NCBI RefSeq assembly: GCF_007954585.1
Contig: NZ_CP042382.1
Coordinates: forward strand, 806,001-870,000
Length of the DNA: 64,000 bases
Source: Pistricoccus aurantiacus
Lineage (GTDB): Bacteria; Pseudomonadota; Gammaproteobacteria; Pseudomonadales; Halomonadaceae
Direction of reading: 5' to 3'
Shown here piece after piece: positions 34,386 to 45,508 of this stretch (position 1 is the stretch's first letter; each line of letters opens with the position of its first letter). The position numbers and the translations under genes are program-made. Under the pieces are notes generated by a model, which saw only the letters and a program-made list of their open reading frames with translations, searched no databases and was not told where the DNA came from.

Positions 34386-35495
34386 GTGGCCGACAAGACC
34401 CAAGTGATCGTGTTCTACGACGAGCGAATGCTGGCCCACAAGCCGGACCCGGATGCCTCCTTCCTGCCCGGACGCATGGACAAGCGGGTGCGCCAGATAC
34501 TCGCCGGGCTGAATGGGCCCTGGAAATACCCGGAGCATCCCGGTCGGCTCACCGCGATCAAGCAGCTGCTGGATCTCGAGCCCATCCCCGGGGTGCATTT
34601 CGAAAGCGGCTCGGCGGCGACCCGGGAGCAGCTCAACCGGGTACATACCAACGCCTATCTGGAGGATATCTTCCAATTACGCGGCAAGTGCGCCTGGCTG
34701 GATGTGGATACTACGGCGGTATCACCGGATAGCATCGCGGCGGCGGAGGTAGCGGCGGGCACCGCCGTGGCAGCGGTCGAAGCGGTCGCCGCCGGGCGTA
34801 CCGAGAGCGCCTTCGCCCTGGTGCGTCCTCCCGGCCATCATGCGGAGCCGGTGCGTGCCCGCGGGTTCTGTCTATTCAACAACGTGGCCGTCGCCGCTGC
34901 TCATGCCCAGGCTGCGCTCGGCTACCGGCGCGTGATGATCGTCGACTGGGACGTCCATCACGGCAACGGTACCCAGGACATCTTCTGGGCGGATCCGGAC
35001 GTGCTGTTCTGCGATATCCACCGCGCGGCACCCTTCTACCCGGGTTCCGGGCGACTGGAGGATATCGGCGCGGGGCTCGGGGAAGGTACCACCGTCAACA
35101 TTCCCATGCCGGCGGGATCGGGAGACGCCGCCTACCTGAAGGCGTTTCGAGACATTCTGGTGCCTGCGGCGCAGTGGTTCGAGCCGGAGCTGATTCTGGT
35201 CTCCGCGGGCTTCGACCCTCACTGGAACGACTTGGCGATGAATGTCTCCTACGAAGGCTTCGCCGCGATGACCGGCATCCTGCAGGCCTTGGCACGAAAG
35301 CACTGCGATGGCCGGCTGGTATTCGTTCTCGAAGGCGGCTACAACCTGACCTCGCTCTCGCATGGGGTCAAAGCCGTGCTGGAGGTGCTCGCCGGGGCCG
35401 AGCCACCTCAGCCGGAAAGCTGCGGTATCGCGGAGGTCGAAGCCGCAGCCGCCTATCACCGCGAAGCCTTTATCCCGCCGGATAGCGATGCCTGA
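34386..35495 (+). CDS. Histone-deacetylase-family hydrolase (class II-like amidohydrolase)
   Basis: 369 residues. Zinc-site motifs are complete: RPPGHHAEP (catalytic His pair), WDVHHGNGTQ (Asp and His ligands), SAGFDPHWND (second Asp) and LEGGYN near the end. Bacterial members remove acetyl groups from small molecules such as polyamines, or from proteins such as acetyl-CoA synthetase. No acetyltransferase or acs gene is adjacent, so the substrate is open. The start is GTG 34386 with AGGGGAA upstream. It follows the hairpin-rich leader. Confidence 0.88.
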   Translation: MADKTQVIVFYDERMLAHKPDPDASFLPGRMDKRVRQILAGLNGPWKYPEHPGRLTAIKQLLDLEPIPGVHFESGSAATREQLNRVHTNAYLEDIFQLRGKCAWLDVDTTAVSPDSIAAAEVAAGTAVAAVEAVAAGRTESAFALVRPPGHHAEPVRARGFCLFNNVAVAAAHAQAALGYRRVMIVDWDVHHGNGTQDIFWADPDVLFCDIHRAAPFYPGSGRLEDIGAGLGEGTTVNIPMPAGSGDAAYLKAFRDILVPAAQWFEPELILVSAGFDPHWNDLAMNVSYEGFAAMTGILQALARKHCDGRLVFVLEGGYNLTSLSHGVKAVLEVLAGAEPPQPESCGIAEVEAAAAYHREAFIPPDSDA

Positions 35496-35575
35496 GCCGT
35501 TCATTATCGACTGACCGGGATTTACCGCCGTTGCGTTAGCCTGATTCGGCAACGGATTGCCTGCTCATTGGCAAG

Positions 35576-36313
35576 CTATCCCTTCACCACCGGCGTTACG
35601 GCGTCATCGCGATAATGCCTATCCCACATCAAGACCGAGCCGGCCACGGCGCCGGGCAGCAGGAAGATATTGGCCAGGGGAATCCAGGTGATGAGGGTCA
35701 CCCAGCCGCCGAAGGTCAGGGTCGACCAGGTGCGGGCGCGTAGTCGCCGGCGCATCTCCGCGAAGCTGACCTGGTTGTTGTCCATCGGGTAATCCAGGTA
35801 GGTGATGGCCATCATCCAGGCGGAAAACAGCGCCCACAGGAAGGGCGCTGCCAGATTGAGGGCGGGAATCCAGCCGATCACGAAGAGCACCGCCATGCGC
35901 GGCAGTATATAGGCCAGCTTGACCAACTCCCGACCCATGGCATCGATGCCGGTCTTGAGCAGGCCACGATCGTCCGCCGGCGGGCGGCCGGTCACCTGAA
36001 TTTCCACCTTGGCGGCAAGAAAGCCGTAGAAGGGCGCGGCGATCAGATGAGTGATCAGCGTAAAGGTAAAGAACACTATGAGAATCAGCGTTGCCACGAA
36101 CAGCGGCCAGATCAGCCATTCCAGCCAGTTGAGCCAACCGGGTACCGCCGCCATCCAGCTATCCAGCCAGCCGCCGAAATGCCCCAGCACATAGTAGAGC
36201 CCGCCGCCGTAGACCAGCAGATTGACCAGGATCGGCAGGAACACGTAACGGCGCAGGCCCGGACGAAACACCAGGCGAATGCCGCGGGTCACGGCGGTAA
36301 AGGCATCGAGCAT
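35576..36313 (-). CDS. cysZ: Sulfate transporter CysZ
   Basis: 245 residues, with four or more hydrophobic stretches, the usual length for CysZ. It begins DAFTAVTRGIRLVFRPGLRRYVFLPILVN and has ITHLIAAPFYGFLAAKVE and YLDYPMDNN, which are family motifs. It carries sulfate into the cell for cysteine synthesis. It stands alone on the minus strand, divergent from the thioesterase gene. Confidence 0.9.
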   Translation of the reverse strand: MLDAFTAVTRGIRLVFRPGLRRYVFLPILVNLLVYGGGLYYVLGHFGGWLDSWMAAVPGWLNWLEWLIWPLFVATLILIVFFTFTLITHLIAAPFYGFLAAKVEIQVTGRPPADDRGLLKTGIDAMGRELVKLAYILPRMAVLFVIGWIPALNLAAPFLWALFSAWMMAITYLDYPMDNNQVSFAEMRRRLRARTWSTLTFGGWVTLITWIPLANIFLLPGAVAGSVLMWDRHYRDDAVTPVVKG

Positions 36314-36437
36314 AAAACGAGCGCCTCCGGAATAAATTGAATTGATTCAATGGGTATCGTTGATGTTATGCCTTAATATGGCAGTGCAGCAATTTGCTCA
36401 ATCACCCTGCTCAATAACTTCAACAAGGCATGTTTCC

Positions 36438-36845
36438 ATGATCGATCTCGACGACGTCCCCACGCCTCAGGGCGATCTCACCCTGAAACTGCTGGCTTCG
36501 CGACAGGATACCAATCTTTACGGCGATATTTCCGGCGGCTGGCTGATCAATCACATGGATCAGGCGGCGGAACTGGCCGCAGGCCGACAGGCCCATGGCC
36601 GCACCGCCACCGTGGCCATCGAAGCCATGGACTTCCTTTCCCCGGTGCGGGTGGGCTCCATGGTCAATATCTTCACCCGGGTACAGGAAATCGGCCATAG
36701 CTCGATCAAGATCGACGTGGAGGTATGGATTCGTCTGCCTCAGGAGCGCAACCCGCAGGAGTTGCACAAGGTCACCGAGGCGCGTTTCGTGATGGTAGCC
36801 TTGGACGAGAACGGCCGTATCCGCGCCGTGCCCAACGGCGCTTGA
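36438..36845 (+). CDS. Acyl-CoA thioesterase (YciA-like, hotdog fold)
   Basis: 135 residues. The hotdog-domain pattern with GDISGGWLINHMDQAAELAAG holds the catalytic Asp, followed by VAIEAMDFLSPVRVGSMVNI. It is like YciA, which hydrolyses acyl-CoAs. The ATG at 36438 was chosen over longer in-frame starts because the family begins near here. It converges with the TRAP gene. Confidence 0.85.
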   Translation: MIDLDDVPTPQGDLTLKLLASRQDTNLYGDISGGWLINHMDQAAELAAGRQAHGRTATVAIEAMDFLSPVRVGSMVNIFTRVQEIGHSSIKIDVEVWIRLPQERNPQELHKVTEARFVMVALDENGRIRAVPNGA

Positions 36846-36878
36846 AGGCGCCATCCTTTCGCTGATGACGTCGCTCTA

Positions 36879-37970
36879 TCAGCCCTTGGCGACGGTTTCG
36901 CGGTTTTTTAGGTAGGCGAATTCGCCGATATCCGTGTAGCCGCTGACCAGCTGCTGGAACTGGCGATAGGAGTCGAGGATGCGCTTTGAATCCGCATCCT
37001 GCTCCGCCTGGCGGGCCAGAACCTCCTGCGACGAATCGTAGAGCGCCTTGAGTACATCCTCGGGAAAGCTCTTCAGCTTGACGTCGTGTTCTTCCACCAG
37101 CGTCTTGAGCGCCCGGGCGTTGTGATAGGTGAACTCGCTGATCATCGCCAAGTTGGCGGAACGAGTGGCTTCGCTGACCACCGTTTGCAGCTCTTCCGGC
37201 AGTGCCTTCCAGGCATCGAGATTGACGGTGCCCTCGAGCGCCGCGCTGGGTTCGTTCCAGGCGGTGGTGTAGTAGAACTCCGCCACCTGATAGAGGCCGA
37301 AGGCCAGGTCGTTGTAGGGGCCGACCCAGTCCGCCGCGTCCAGCACCCCGGTCTGCATGGCGGTGAAAATCTCGCTGCCGGGCATGTTCAGCGTGGTCAC
37401 GCCGATACCTTCCATGGCTTCTCCGGCGAGCCCGGGCAGGCGCAGCTTGAGCCCCTGCATATCCTCAAGGGAGTTGATTTCCTTCTTGAACCAGCCCGCC
37501 ATCTGGGTGTTGGTGTTGCCCACTACAAAGGGCTTGAGGTTGTGCTTGGCGTAGAGCTCGTCCCAGAGCTTCATGCCGTCCCCCTGATAGAGCCAGGCGT
37601 TGGTTTCCGCGGTGGTCATGCCGAAAGGCACCGCGGTGAACATCTGTGCCGCCGGCACCTTGCCCCGCCAGTAATAGGCGGCGGAATGACCCATCTGGGC
37701 GGTGCCGGAGGATACCGCGTCGAAGACCTCCAGCGCCGGCACCAGCTCCCCGGCGCCGTAGACATCCACCTTCATGCGTCCGTTGGAAAGCTGCTCGATG
37801 CGCTTGGCCAGGTCGTTGGCCCCGGTGCCCAAGGCGGGAAAGTTCTTCGGCCAGGAGGTGACCATCTTCCAGCGCACCTGATTCTGGGCCTTCGCGGTGG
37901 AGACGAAGGGCGCGGCGGCGACTCCGGCGGCAGCCGCGCCGAAAGTGGTCAGAAACTTGCGGCGTTGCAT
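36879..37970 (-). CDS. TRAP transporter periplasmic binding protein (DctP family), orphan
   Basis: 363 residues. An N-terminal MQRRKFLTTFGAAAAGVAAA looks like a Tat signal (twin Arg, then hydrophobic, cut near AKA). The family motif KLRLPGLAGEAM carries the Arg that holds the substrate carboxylate; EIFTAMQTGVLDAADW and AYYW also fit. The group resembles TakP/DctP-type organic-acid binders. No small (Q) or large (M) membrane subunit lies beside it, so the partner permease must be elsewhere. Confidence 0.85.
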   Translation of the reverse strand: MQRRKFLTTFGAAAAGVAAAPFVSTAKAQNQVRWKMVTSWPKNFPALGTGANDLAKRIEQLSNGRMKVDVYGAGELVPALEVFDAVSSGTAQMGHSAAYYWRGKVPAAQMFTAVPFGMTTAETNAWLYQGDGMKLWDELYAKHNLKPFVVGNTNTQMAGWFKKEINSLEDMQGLKLRLPGLAGEAMEGIGVTTLNMPGSEIFTAMQTGVLDAADWVGPYNDLAFGLYQVAEFYYTTAWNEPSAALEGTVNLDAWKALPEELQTVVSEATRSANLAMISEFTYHNARALKTLVEEHDVKLKSFPEDVLKALYDSSQEVLARQAEQDADSKRILDSYRQFQQLVSGYTDIGEFAYLKNRETVAKG

Positions 37971-38022
37971 GGCGGTTACTCCTTGTTGTTGATCGTATAG
38001 TTGTCACTGACGGTTATAAAGA

Positions 38023-40227
<2,205 letters not shown>

Positions 40228-40279
40228 GGAAGGCTACTTTCGAGGTCGAAAATGGACGGCAAGCTTAACATATTCCGCT

Positions 40280-41389
40280 CTAACCTTTGGCCGGCTCGGC
40301 AAGCGCGAGATAATGCTCGACCACCGTCTCCAGGCGGAAACGATCGCAGCTATCCTCGGGAATCGTGGGTGGATGCGATACTACCCGTCGAATGGCCGCC
40401 GCGAAGGCCGCCGTGTCATCCAACGGAACCAGGCCCTCCTTGAAGCGCTCTCCAAGGATCTCCGCGGGCCCACTCGGGCAATCGACGCTCACTACCGGGG
40501 TACCGCAGGCAAGCGCCTCCGCCAATACCAGGGCAAACCCTTCGGAATCCGAACTGAGCAGAAGCGCCCGCGCCTGCTTCATGTAAGGATAGGGATTGTC
40601 CCTGGGACCGACCATGCAAACGTTGCCACTTAACTTCATCTCGGCAATCAGCGCTTCGACACGCTCGCTTTCCCTGCCTCCCCCGACCAGCAGAAGAGGC
40701 AGGCCGACGCCGCTGTCCCGATAGGCGGCCAGCAGGCGATCGAAACGCTTGTGACGCTGATCCATACGCCCCACGAAGACCAGATAGTCCGGGGGAGCGT
40801 CATTCACCGAATCCTCGGCAAGGGTGCGAATACGCGCGATGTCGAGAGGGTTATGAATGGCCCGCGCCGCTCGGGGATGAACGTCGAAGTGTGCCGTCAG
40901 ACGTTCGAGCATACCCTGAGATACGGTGACCAGACGCTTGCGGTTGTATAGCTTTCTGACCTTGCGCCGCTTCAGCCAACGTCCCAGGCCGCGCTTGTTG
41001 CCGAGAAAACCCGTGACCGGATCCGCGTGTAGGCAGTACCAGGCCTGCTCCGAGAGCCTTGACCGCACGACCACCTGGTGGGCGTGATGCAGATGCGCCA
41101 GCACCAGATTAAAGGTGCCTTGCCGGTCGTCGAGCCAGGCATCGAACTGGCGGGCATGGCTGGCGTAGCGTTGCCAGCGTTCGAAACGATTCGAGGCGGC
41201 GTAGGGTAACTTGACGATCTCGACGTCGACGGGTAGTTCATAGCGCTGACGATCGCTCAGGATAACCAAGGTAACGCCGACCCCGGCCCGGTGCATACCA
41301 AGAATCAGATCCCGAACCACGATCGGCGCACCCCCGGAATCCAGGTGATCGATCAGAAAGAGAACCTTGGCTGCTGATGAAGTCGGCAT
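40280..41389 (-). CDS. Glycosyltransferase family 4-like protein
   Basis: 369 residues from ATG 41389. GT-B fold: N-terminal KVLFLIDHLDSGGAPIVVRDL, central VFVGRMDQRHKRFDRLL, and the C-terminal nucleotide-sugar motif SSDSEGFALVLAEALACGTPVVSVDCPSGPAEIL (EX7E type). It may add a sugar to cell-surface polysaccharide or lipopolysaccharide. No polysaccharide cluster surrounds it, so the acceptor is unknown. The ATG 33 nt upstream is an alternative. Confidence 0.85.
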   Translation of the reverse strand: MPTSSAAKVLFLIDHLDSGGAPIVVRDLILGMHRAGVGVTLVILSDRQRYELPVDVEIVKLPYAASNRFERWQRYASHARQFDAWLDDRQGTFNLVLAHLHHAHQVVVRSRLSEQAWYCLHADPVTGFLGNKRGLGRWLKRRKVRKLYNRKRLVTVSQGMLERLTAHFDVHPRAARAIHNPLDIARIRTLAEDSVNDAPPDYLVFVGRMDQRHKRFDRLLAAYRDSGVGLPLLLVGGGRESERVEALIAEMKLSGNVCMVGPRDNPYPYMKQARALLLSSDSEGFALVLAEALACGTPVVSVDCPSGPAEILGERFKEGLVPLDDTAAFAAAIRRVVSHPPTIPEDSCDRFRLETVVEHYLALAEPAKG

Positions 41390-41445
41390 GGAACATCCGC
41401 GTGATGACGTTTCATGGTGCATGACACGCTCTTGGATTCATCCTG

Positions 41446-42348
41446 TCAGGATGCGCTATTCGCTTGCTGCTCCGAAAAGCGCAGCGGCGTGAGACTTTTC
41501 TTTACCGTCCTGAGCTGCTCCGCCAGCTTGGGGCCGCGGGTCTTGGCCACCCCCACCGCGAGAACATCGATCAGCACCAGATGGGCGATGCGTGAACTCA
41601 TCGGGGTATAGATTTCCGTGTCCTCGTGCACGTCGATATATAGCGGCAGACTGACCTCCTCCGCCAGGGGCGAGCCGTGGGGGCAAAGCCCGATCACCGT
41701 GGCACCGGCTTCCCGGGCCAGGCGCACGCTGGCCACCAGCGCCCGAGTGCGGCCGGTCTGGGAAATCGCCACCACCACGTCGCCGGGCTTGAGGGTCACC
41801 GCGGACATGTTCTGCATATGCGGATCGCTGTAGGCGGAGGTGAAGATCTGCAGACGAAAGAACTTGTGCTGGGCGTCCACCGCTACCGCCCCGGAAGCGC
41901 CGAAGCCATAGAACTCCACTCGATCCGCCATGGCCAGGGTATTGATCGCCTGGCTCAGGGCATCGTTGTCAAGGCGGTCACGCACGGACAGCAGAGTGCC
42001 CACGGTGGAGTCGAAGATGCTGTGGGAGAACTCCGACACGCTGTCACTGTCGTTCATCGAGAACTGGGCGAACTGGCTGCCGGTGGCGAGCATCTGCGCC
42101 AGTTGAAGCTTGAAATCCTGGAAACCGTTGCATCCCAGGGCACGACAGAAGCGCACCACCGTGGGCTCGCTGACCTTGGCCTCCGTGGCCAAATCAACGA
42201 TACGCATATGAATGACGTCTTCAGGATTGCGTAGCACGAAGCGCGCGACTTTCTGCTCGGAGCGTCGAAAGTGCTCCATGCGGCCTCTCATTTCATCGAA
42301 CAGGGCACGGCTCACGATTCGCTCCTGGGTCCATTGAAAAACATTCAT
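41446..42348 (-). CDS. hexR: RpiR-family regulator HexR
   Basis: 300 residues from ATG 42348. N-terminal HTH_6 domain (HFRRSEQKVARFVLRNPEDVIHMRIVDLATEAKVSEPTVVRFCRALGC) and C-terminal SIS sugar-phosphate domain (VEFYGFGASGAVAVDAQHKFFRL; AISQTGRTRALV). HexR senses 2-keto-3-deoxy-6-phosphogluconate and represses Entner-Doudoroff genes. In Pseudomonas it is beside zwf; here no zwf, pgl or edd gene is near. It ends 56 nt before the glycosyltransferase start. Confidence 0.82.
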   Translation of the reverse strand: MNVFQWTQERIVSRALFDEMRGRMEHFRRSEQKVARFVLRNPEDVIHMRIVDLATEAKVSEPTVVRFCRALGCNGFQDFKLQLAQMLATGSQFAQFSMNDSDSVSEFSHSIFDSTVGTLLSVRDRLDNDALSQAINTLAMADRVEFYGFGASGAVAVDAQHKFFRLQIFTSAYSDPHMQNMSAVTLKPGDVVVAISQTGRTRALVASVRLAREAGATVIGLCPHGSPLAEEVSLPLYIDVHEDTEIYTPMSSRIAHLVLIDVLAVGVAKTRGPKLAEQLRTVKKSLTPLRFSEQQANSAS

Positions 42349-42570
42349 CTGGCGGGTCGCGCCGAAATAAAGGGGTTCATTATGCCTCAGCGACGCCAAG
42401 GCTGACGATGAATTAACGTCGATAAAGTAACCCAACTCCTTTTTTCATCATTTTGTCAATGGGGTTATAGTAAGGATTATCGTTAAAAGTGAATGCCGGC
42501 CAAGGCCGCGTTTCCTGCCTGGGCGAATGCAAGAACGATGAGGCTTCACCGTTAGTCAGGAGTGTCGAAC

Positions 42571-42771
42571 ATGCGTAATGTCGAACAGCTGTCCTCGGTC
42601 AAGAGTGAACTTCTCGACATCTTCATGGGACTGGAGGCTATCGAACATCAGCAGCGTCGCAAGACCGCCGCCACCCGTCATCTGCGTGCCCGTCGCGGCA
42701 TCGAATTACATAAGGAATTCAAGACACTGGAGCGCGATATCGCGGATTACGCCGACGATCGATTGCAGTAG
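42571..42771 (+). CDS. Small conserved protein, unknown function
   Basis: 66 residues, highly charged and predicted helical (SVKSELLDIFMGLEAIEHQQRRKTAATRHLRARRGIELHKEF...). The ATG at 42571 has CAGGAG about 10 nt upstream. It may belong to the short Arg/Glu-rich proteins that include the PA3496 group, but I am not sure. Divergent from hexR and followed by a strong hairpin. No domain recognised. Confidence 0.5.
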   Translation: MRNVEQLSSVKSELLDIFMGLEAIEHQQRRKTAATRHLRARRGIELHKEFKTLERDIADYADDRLQ

Positions 42772-42774
42772 CGC

Positions 42775-42809
42775 GATCCAGCCCCGCACGGATCTATCGG
42801 GGCTGGATC
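42775..42809. terminator. Bidirectional terminator hairpin
   Basis: GATCCAGCCCC pairs perfectly with GGGGCTGGATC (11 bp) around a 13-nt loop, exactly between the stop codons of the small plus-strand gene and the minus-strand transporter gene. Confidence 0.65.
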
Positions 42810-42820
42810 AAATCAGCGTT

Positions 42821-44161
42821 TCACAGGCTGCTGATAAATACGATGATCACGCCGATCGGCGCGATAAAGCGGCTGGTGACGTGCCACAGCATGGCGCCGG
42901 TACCTCCCAGCTTGAGTTCCTGGACCACGCCTTCTTTATTCAGGAACCAGCCGACAAAGACGATAGCAGCCAGGCCGGTCAAGGGCATCAGATACTTGCT
43001 GGTCAGGTTATCCAGGAAATCGAAGATACTCAGCCCTAGAAGCGTCACGTCGGACCAGGCGTTGAAGGACAGCAGCGCCGCGATGCCCAGTGCCCAGGTC
43101 GCTGCCCCGGCCACCAGGGTCGCCCAGGTTCGAGACAAGGGGGTGCGTTCTTCCACGGTTTCCACCACCGGCTCGAGCAGAGAAATCGCCGAAGTGAGCG
43201 CGGCAAAGGTCAACAGCAGGAAGAACAAGAGTCCCAGGATCACCCCGCCGGTCATGTTGCCAAAGGCCAGCGGCAGGGTAACGAAGATCAGCCCGGGGCC
43301 AGAACTCAGATCCAGGCCGTTGGCGAAGACGATGGGGAAGATCGCCAGGCCCGCCACCAGCGCGAAAAGCGTATCCAAGATAATCACGGTGGCAGCCGTG
43401 GACAGCAGATTGACCTCCTTGCCCAAGTAGGAGCCATAGGCCAGCATGATGCCCATGCCCAGGGAAAGGGTGAAGAAGGCCTGTCCCATGGCGGCCAGTA
43501 TTATATCTCCCCCCAGCGCACCCCAATCCGGGTTGAACATGAAGCTCAGGGTTTCACCGAAGTGGCCGGAAAACATGCCGTAGCCCACCAGCACCAGCAG
43601 CAGTATGCCCAAGGCCGGCATCATGGTGCGTACCGCGCCTTCGAGTCCCGCGGTCACTCCTCTTGCGACGATCCCGATGACCAGGATCATGAACACGGAA
43701 TGCCATAGCAATAGCGTGCCGGAATCCGCCAGCAGGCCGTTGAACAATTCACCGATGGCGTCCGCATCCTGGCCGCTGAAGGCGCCGGTCACCGAGCCCA
43801 GGGTATAGGAAAGCGACCAGCCGCCGATCACGCTGTAAAAGGACAGGATGATGAAGGCAACCAGCACGCCGCTGACACCTACCAGCCCCCAGGCCTTGGA
43901 ACGCCCTTCCTGCCTGGCGACATCGATCATGGTATTGATGGGATTCTTCTGGCCTCGCCGGCCCAACATCCACTCCGCCACCAGAATGGGCAGACCCACC
44001 AGGGCGATACAGATCAGGTAGACCAGCACGAAGGCGGCGCCGCCGCTTTCCCCCACCATGTAGGGAAATTTCCAGATATTGCCCAGGCCCACCGCGGAAC
44101 CGGTAGCGGCAAGAATGAAGGTCAGTCGGGATGACCACTGCGCATGGGTTATTTTTGCCAT
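42821..44161 (-). CDS. Sodium-dependent transporter, NSS (SNF) family
   Basis: 446 residues with about 11-12 membrane helices. The first helix has the unwound substrate/sodium site GSAVGLGNIWKFPYMVGESGG, the NSS hallmark. MGQAFFTLSLGMGIMLAYGSY and LTSAISLLEPVVE further match. It imports amino acids or related organic solutes with Na+, which suits a halophile. The exact substrate is unknown. The 350-bp upstream region to 44511 holds no gene. Confidence 0.9.
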   Translation of the reverse strand: MAKITHAQWSSRLTFILAATGSAVGLGNIWKFPYMVGESGGAAFVLVYLICIALVGLPILVAEWMLGRRGQKNPINTMIDVARQEGRSKAWGLVGVSGVLVAFIILSFYSVIGGWSLSYTLGSVTGAFSGQDADAIGELFNGLLADSGTLLLWHSVFMILVIGIVARGVTAGLEGAVRTMMPALGILLLVLVGYGMFSGHFGETLSFMFNPDWGALGGDIILAAMGQAFFTLSLGMGIMLAYGSYLGKEVNLLSTAATVIILDTLFALVAGLAIFPIVFANGLDLSSGPGLIFVTLPLAFGNMTGGVILGLLFFLLLTFAALTSAISLLEPVVETVEERTPLSRTWATLVAGAATWALGIAALLSFNAWSDVTLLGLSIFDFLDNLTSKYLMPLTGLAAIVFVGWFLNKEGVVQELKLGGTGAMLWHVTSRFIAPIGVIIVFISSL

Positions 44162-44511
44162 GATTCACCTTGAGGTTACGTGTTGTCATCGATCGATCAG
44201 ATGCAATGACCTTTATGCTTGTTGTTGCCACGATCCTGCTTCTCGGATCACGACCCTAGCACCACGGATCGCGCGCTGCTAGCTCCAGCCTGTCTGCGAT
44301 TCGACCAACGTCTGGCGACGCAAGGATGTCCGGAGAACTCGCAGGATAGGCGAAATTCCTACGACTATCACCCTTGCATGACACTTTCACAATCAACGTT
44401 GAAAGCCGCCTTAGCCAAACTTCGATATTACACCCGACTCGAAGAAGTGAAACCGGTTGTGGATAACTTGTTTTGACGCTTCAGCTCGGTCGTTGAGTTC
44501 AGGATTCAGAT
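44162..44511. other. Gene-free region between the NSS transporter and DUF72 gene
   Basis: About 350 bp without a supported gene. A plus-strand frame of 85 codons (44219-44476) shows no recognisable features. A perfect DnaA-box-like 9-mer is at 44458-44466. The NSS gene promoter probably lies in the left part. Confidence 0.5.
44458..44466 (-). promoter_or_regulatory. DnaA-box-like 9-mer
   Basis: TGTGGATAA, the complement of the strong DnaA box TTATCCACA. It lies in an intergenic region; a second perfect copy is at 44664-44672, 206 bp away and in the opposite orientation. No AT-rich unwinding element was seen, so this is not a chromosome origin by itself. Confidence 0.3.
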
Positions 44512-45384
44512 TTACAATAGCGGCTGTTGCCGTTCGCCGGGAAACTCCCTGAGTGGATCGAGATCGATGCCGTCCTTGAGGCGGCGATATAACGCTCTTG
44601 CCAACTTGGGTGCGCCTCGGTTATCCGGAGTATGCACAAATAAGAAAGGGGTTTTCCCCTGTTTTATCCACAGGGCAAGCTGTTCAATCCAAGGTGTGAA
44701 GCACGCTTGATTAATAGTGTCTTCGAAGTGGCCAATAAAGCGAATCAGCGGGAAATTCCCCGTTGAGATCACATGTAATGGGCGTTTGGGCTTTTCCTGA
44801 CGTGCCTTGATCAGAGCCGAAGATGGATCGATCGATGAAGAAAACACGGCGCGAACATCCAGCATCACTCGATCGGCAGCGTAAGTTATCAACAATCGGT
44901 TTAGGTCGCGTTCCGCCTGCCCCTTGTGGAAAAATTCCTCATGACGCACCTCCACCGCGCAGGGAATAGACGGTGGCCAGCGTGCCAGCAGGGCTTCCAG
45001 AAACGGTAGTTCTCGAGGACCGAAATCTCGCGGCAGTTGCACCATCATCGGTCCCAGGCGATCGTGCAGTGGCGCAAGCCTGGCAATGAAATCATCGAAT
45101 TCCCTTTCGATTCCTGCCAGCCGCTGTTCATGGGTCAAGCGCGCCGGCAGCTTGAAGCAGAAACGAAAGTCCTCGGGCGCCTGGCGCGCCCAGTTGACTA
45201 CCGTTTCCACTTTCGGCGCGCCACTGTAGAAGGTGGTATTGCCCTCCACAGCGTTAAAGACCTTTGCGTATTCTTCAAGCCAGTCGCCGCTCTTGCTGTG
45301 GGGTGGATATAGCGTACCCCGCCAATCCGAATTGGCCCACATGGGCAGACCGAGATGCAGAGTGGGTCTTGAAGCGTCTGTCAT
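44512..45384 (-). CDS. DUF72 domain protein
   Basis: 290 residues from ATG 45384. It begins with a strand-rich LGLPMWANSDWRGTLYPP, then FNAVEGNTTFYSGAP, and FCFKLPARLTHEQRL, the standard DUF72 TIM-barrel pattern; CAVEVRHEEFFHKG and TGNFPLIRFIGH lie in the middle and PFLFVHTPDNRGAPKLAR ends it. Biochemical function is not established. Divergent from the DMT gene. A second DnaA-box-like site (44664-44672) sits within the coding sequence. Confidence 0.85.
   Translation of the reverse strand: MTDASRPTLHLGLPMWANSDWRGTLYPPHSKSGDWLEEYAKVFNAVEGNTTFYSGAPKVETVVNWARQAPEDFRFCFKLPARLTHEQRLAGIEREFDDFIARLAPLHDRLGPMMVQLPRDFGPRELPFLEALLARWPPSIPCAVEVRHEEFFHKGQAERDLNRLLITYAADRVMLDVRAVFSSSIDPSSALIKARQEKPKRPLHVISTGNFPLIRFIGHFEDTINQACFTPWIEQLALWIKQGKTPFLFVHTPDNRGAPKLARALYRRLKDGIDLDPLREFPGERQQPLL
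44664..44672 (+). promoter_or_regulatory. Second DnaA-box-like 9-mer, inside the DUF72 gene
   Basis: TTATCCACA on the plus strand, a perfect match to the strong DnaA box. It lies within a coding region, where it may be incidental. Confidence 0.25.
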
Positions 45385-45508
45385 GATGATAACCCTGCCT
45401 TGTCCGATGGAGGGTGATTGAATCAATCCTCGGACTGAAGTGTATGACCAGAGAGAAAACAACAGCGAATTTATTGTCGAGCAGGCTGTAATCGCTTGAA
45501 TTCCTAAC

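Noticed and set aside
42349-42570. HexR operator upstream of hexR
   Set aside because: I looked for a TGTARTnnnnnYTACA-like palindrome in this gap and found none convincing.
44219-44476. Plus-strand frame of 85 codons in the 44.2 kb gap
   Set aside because: No ribosome-binding site or family pattern; amino acid usage looks random.
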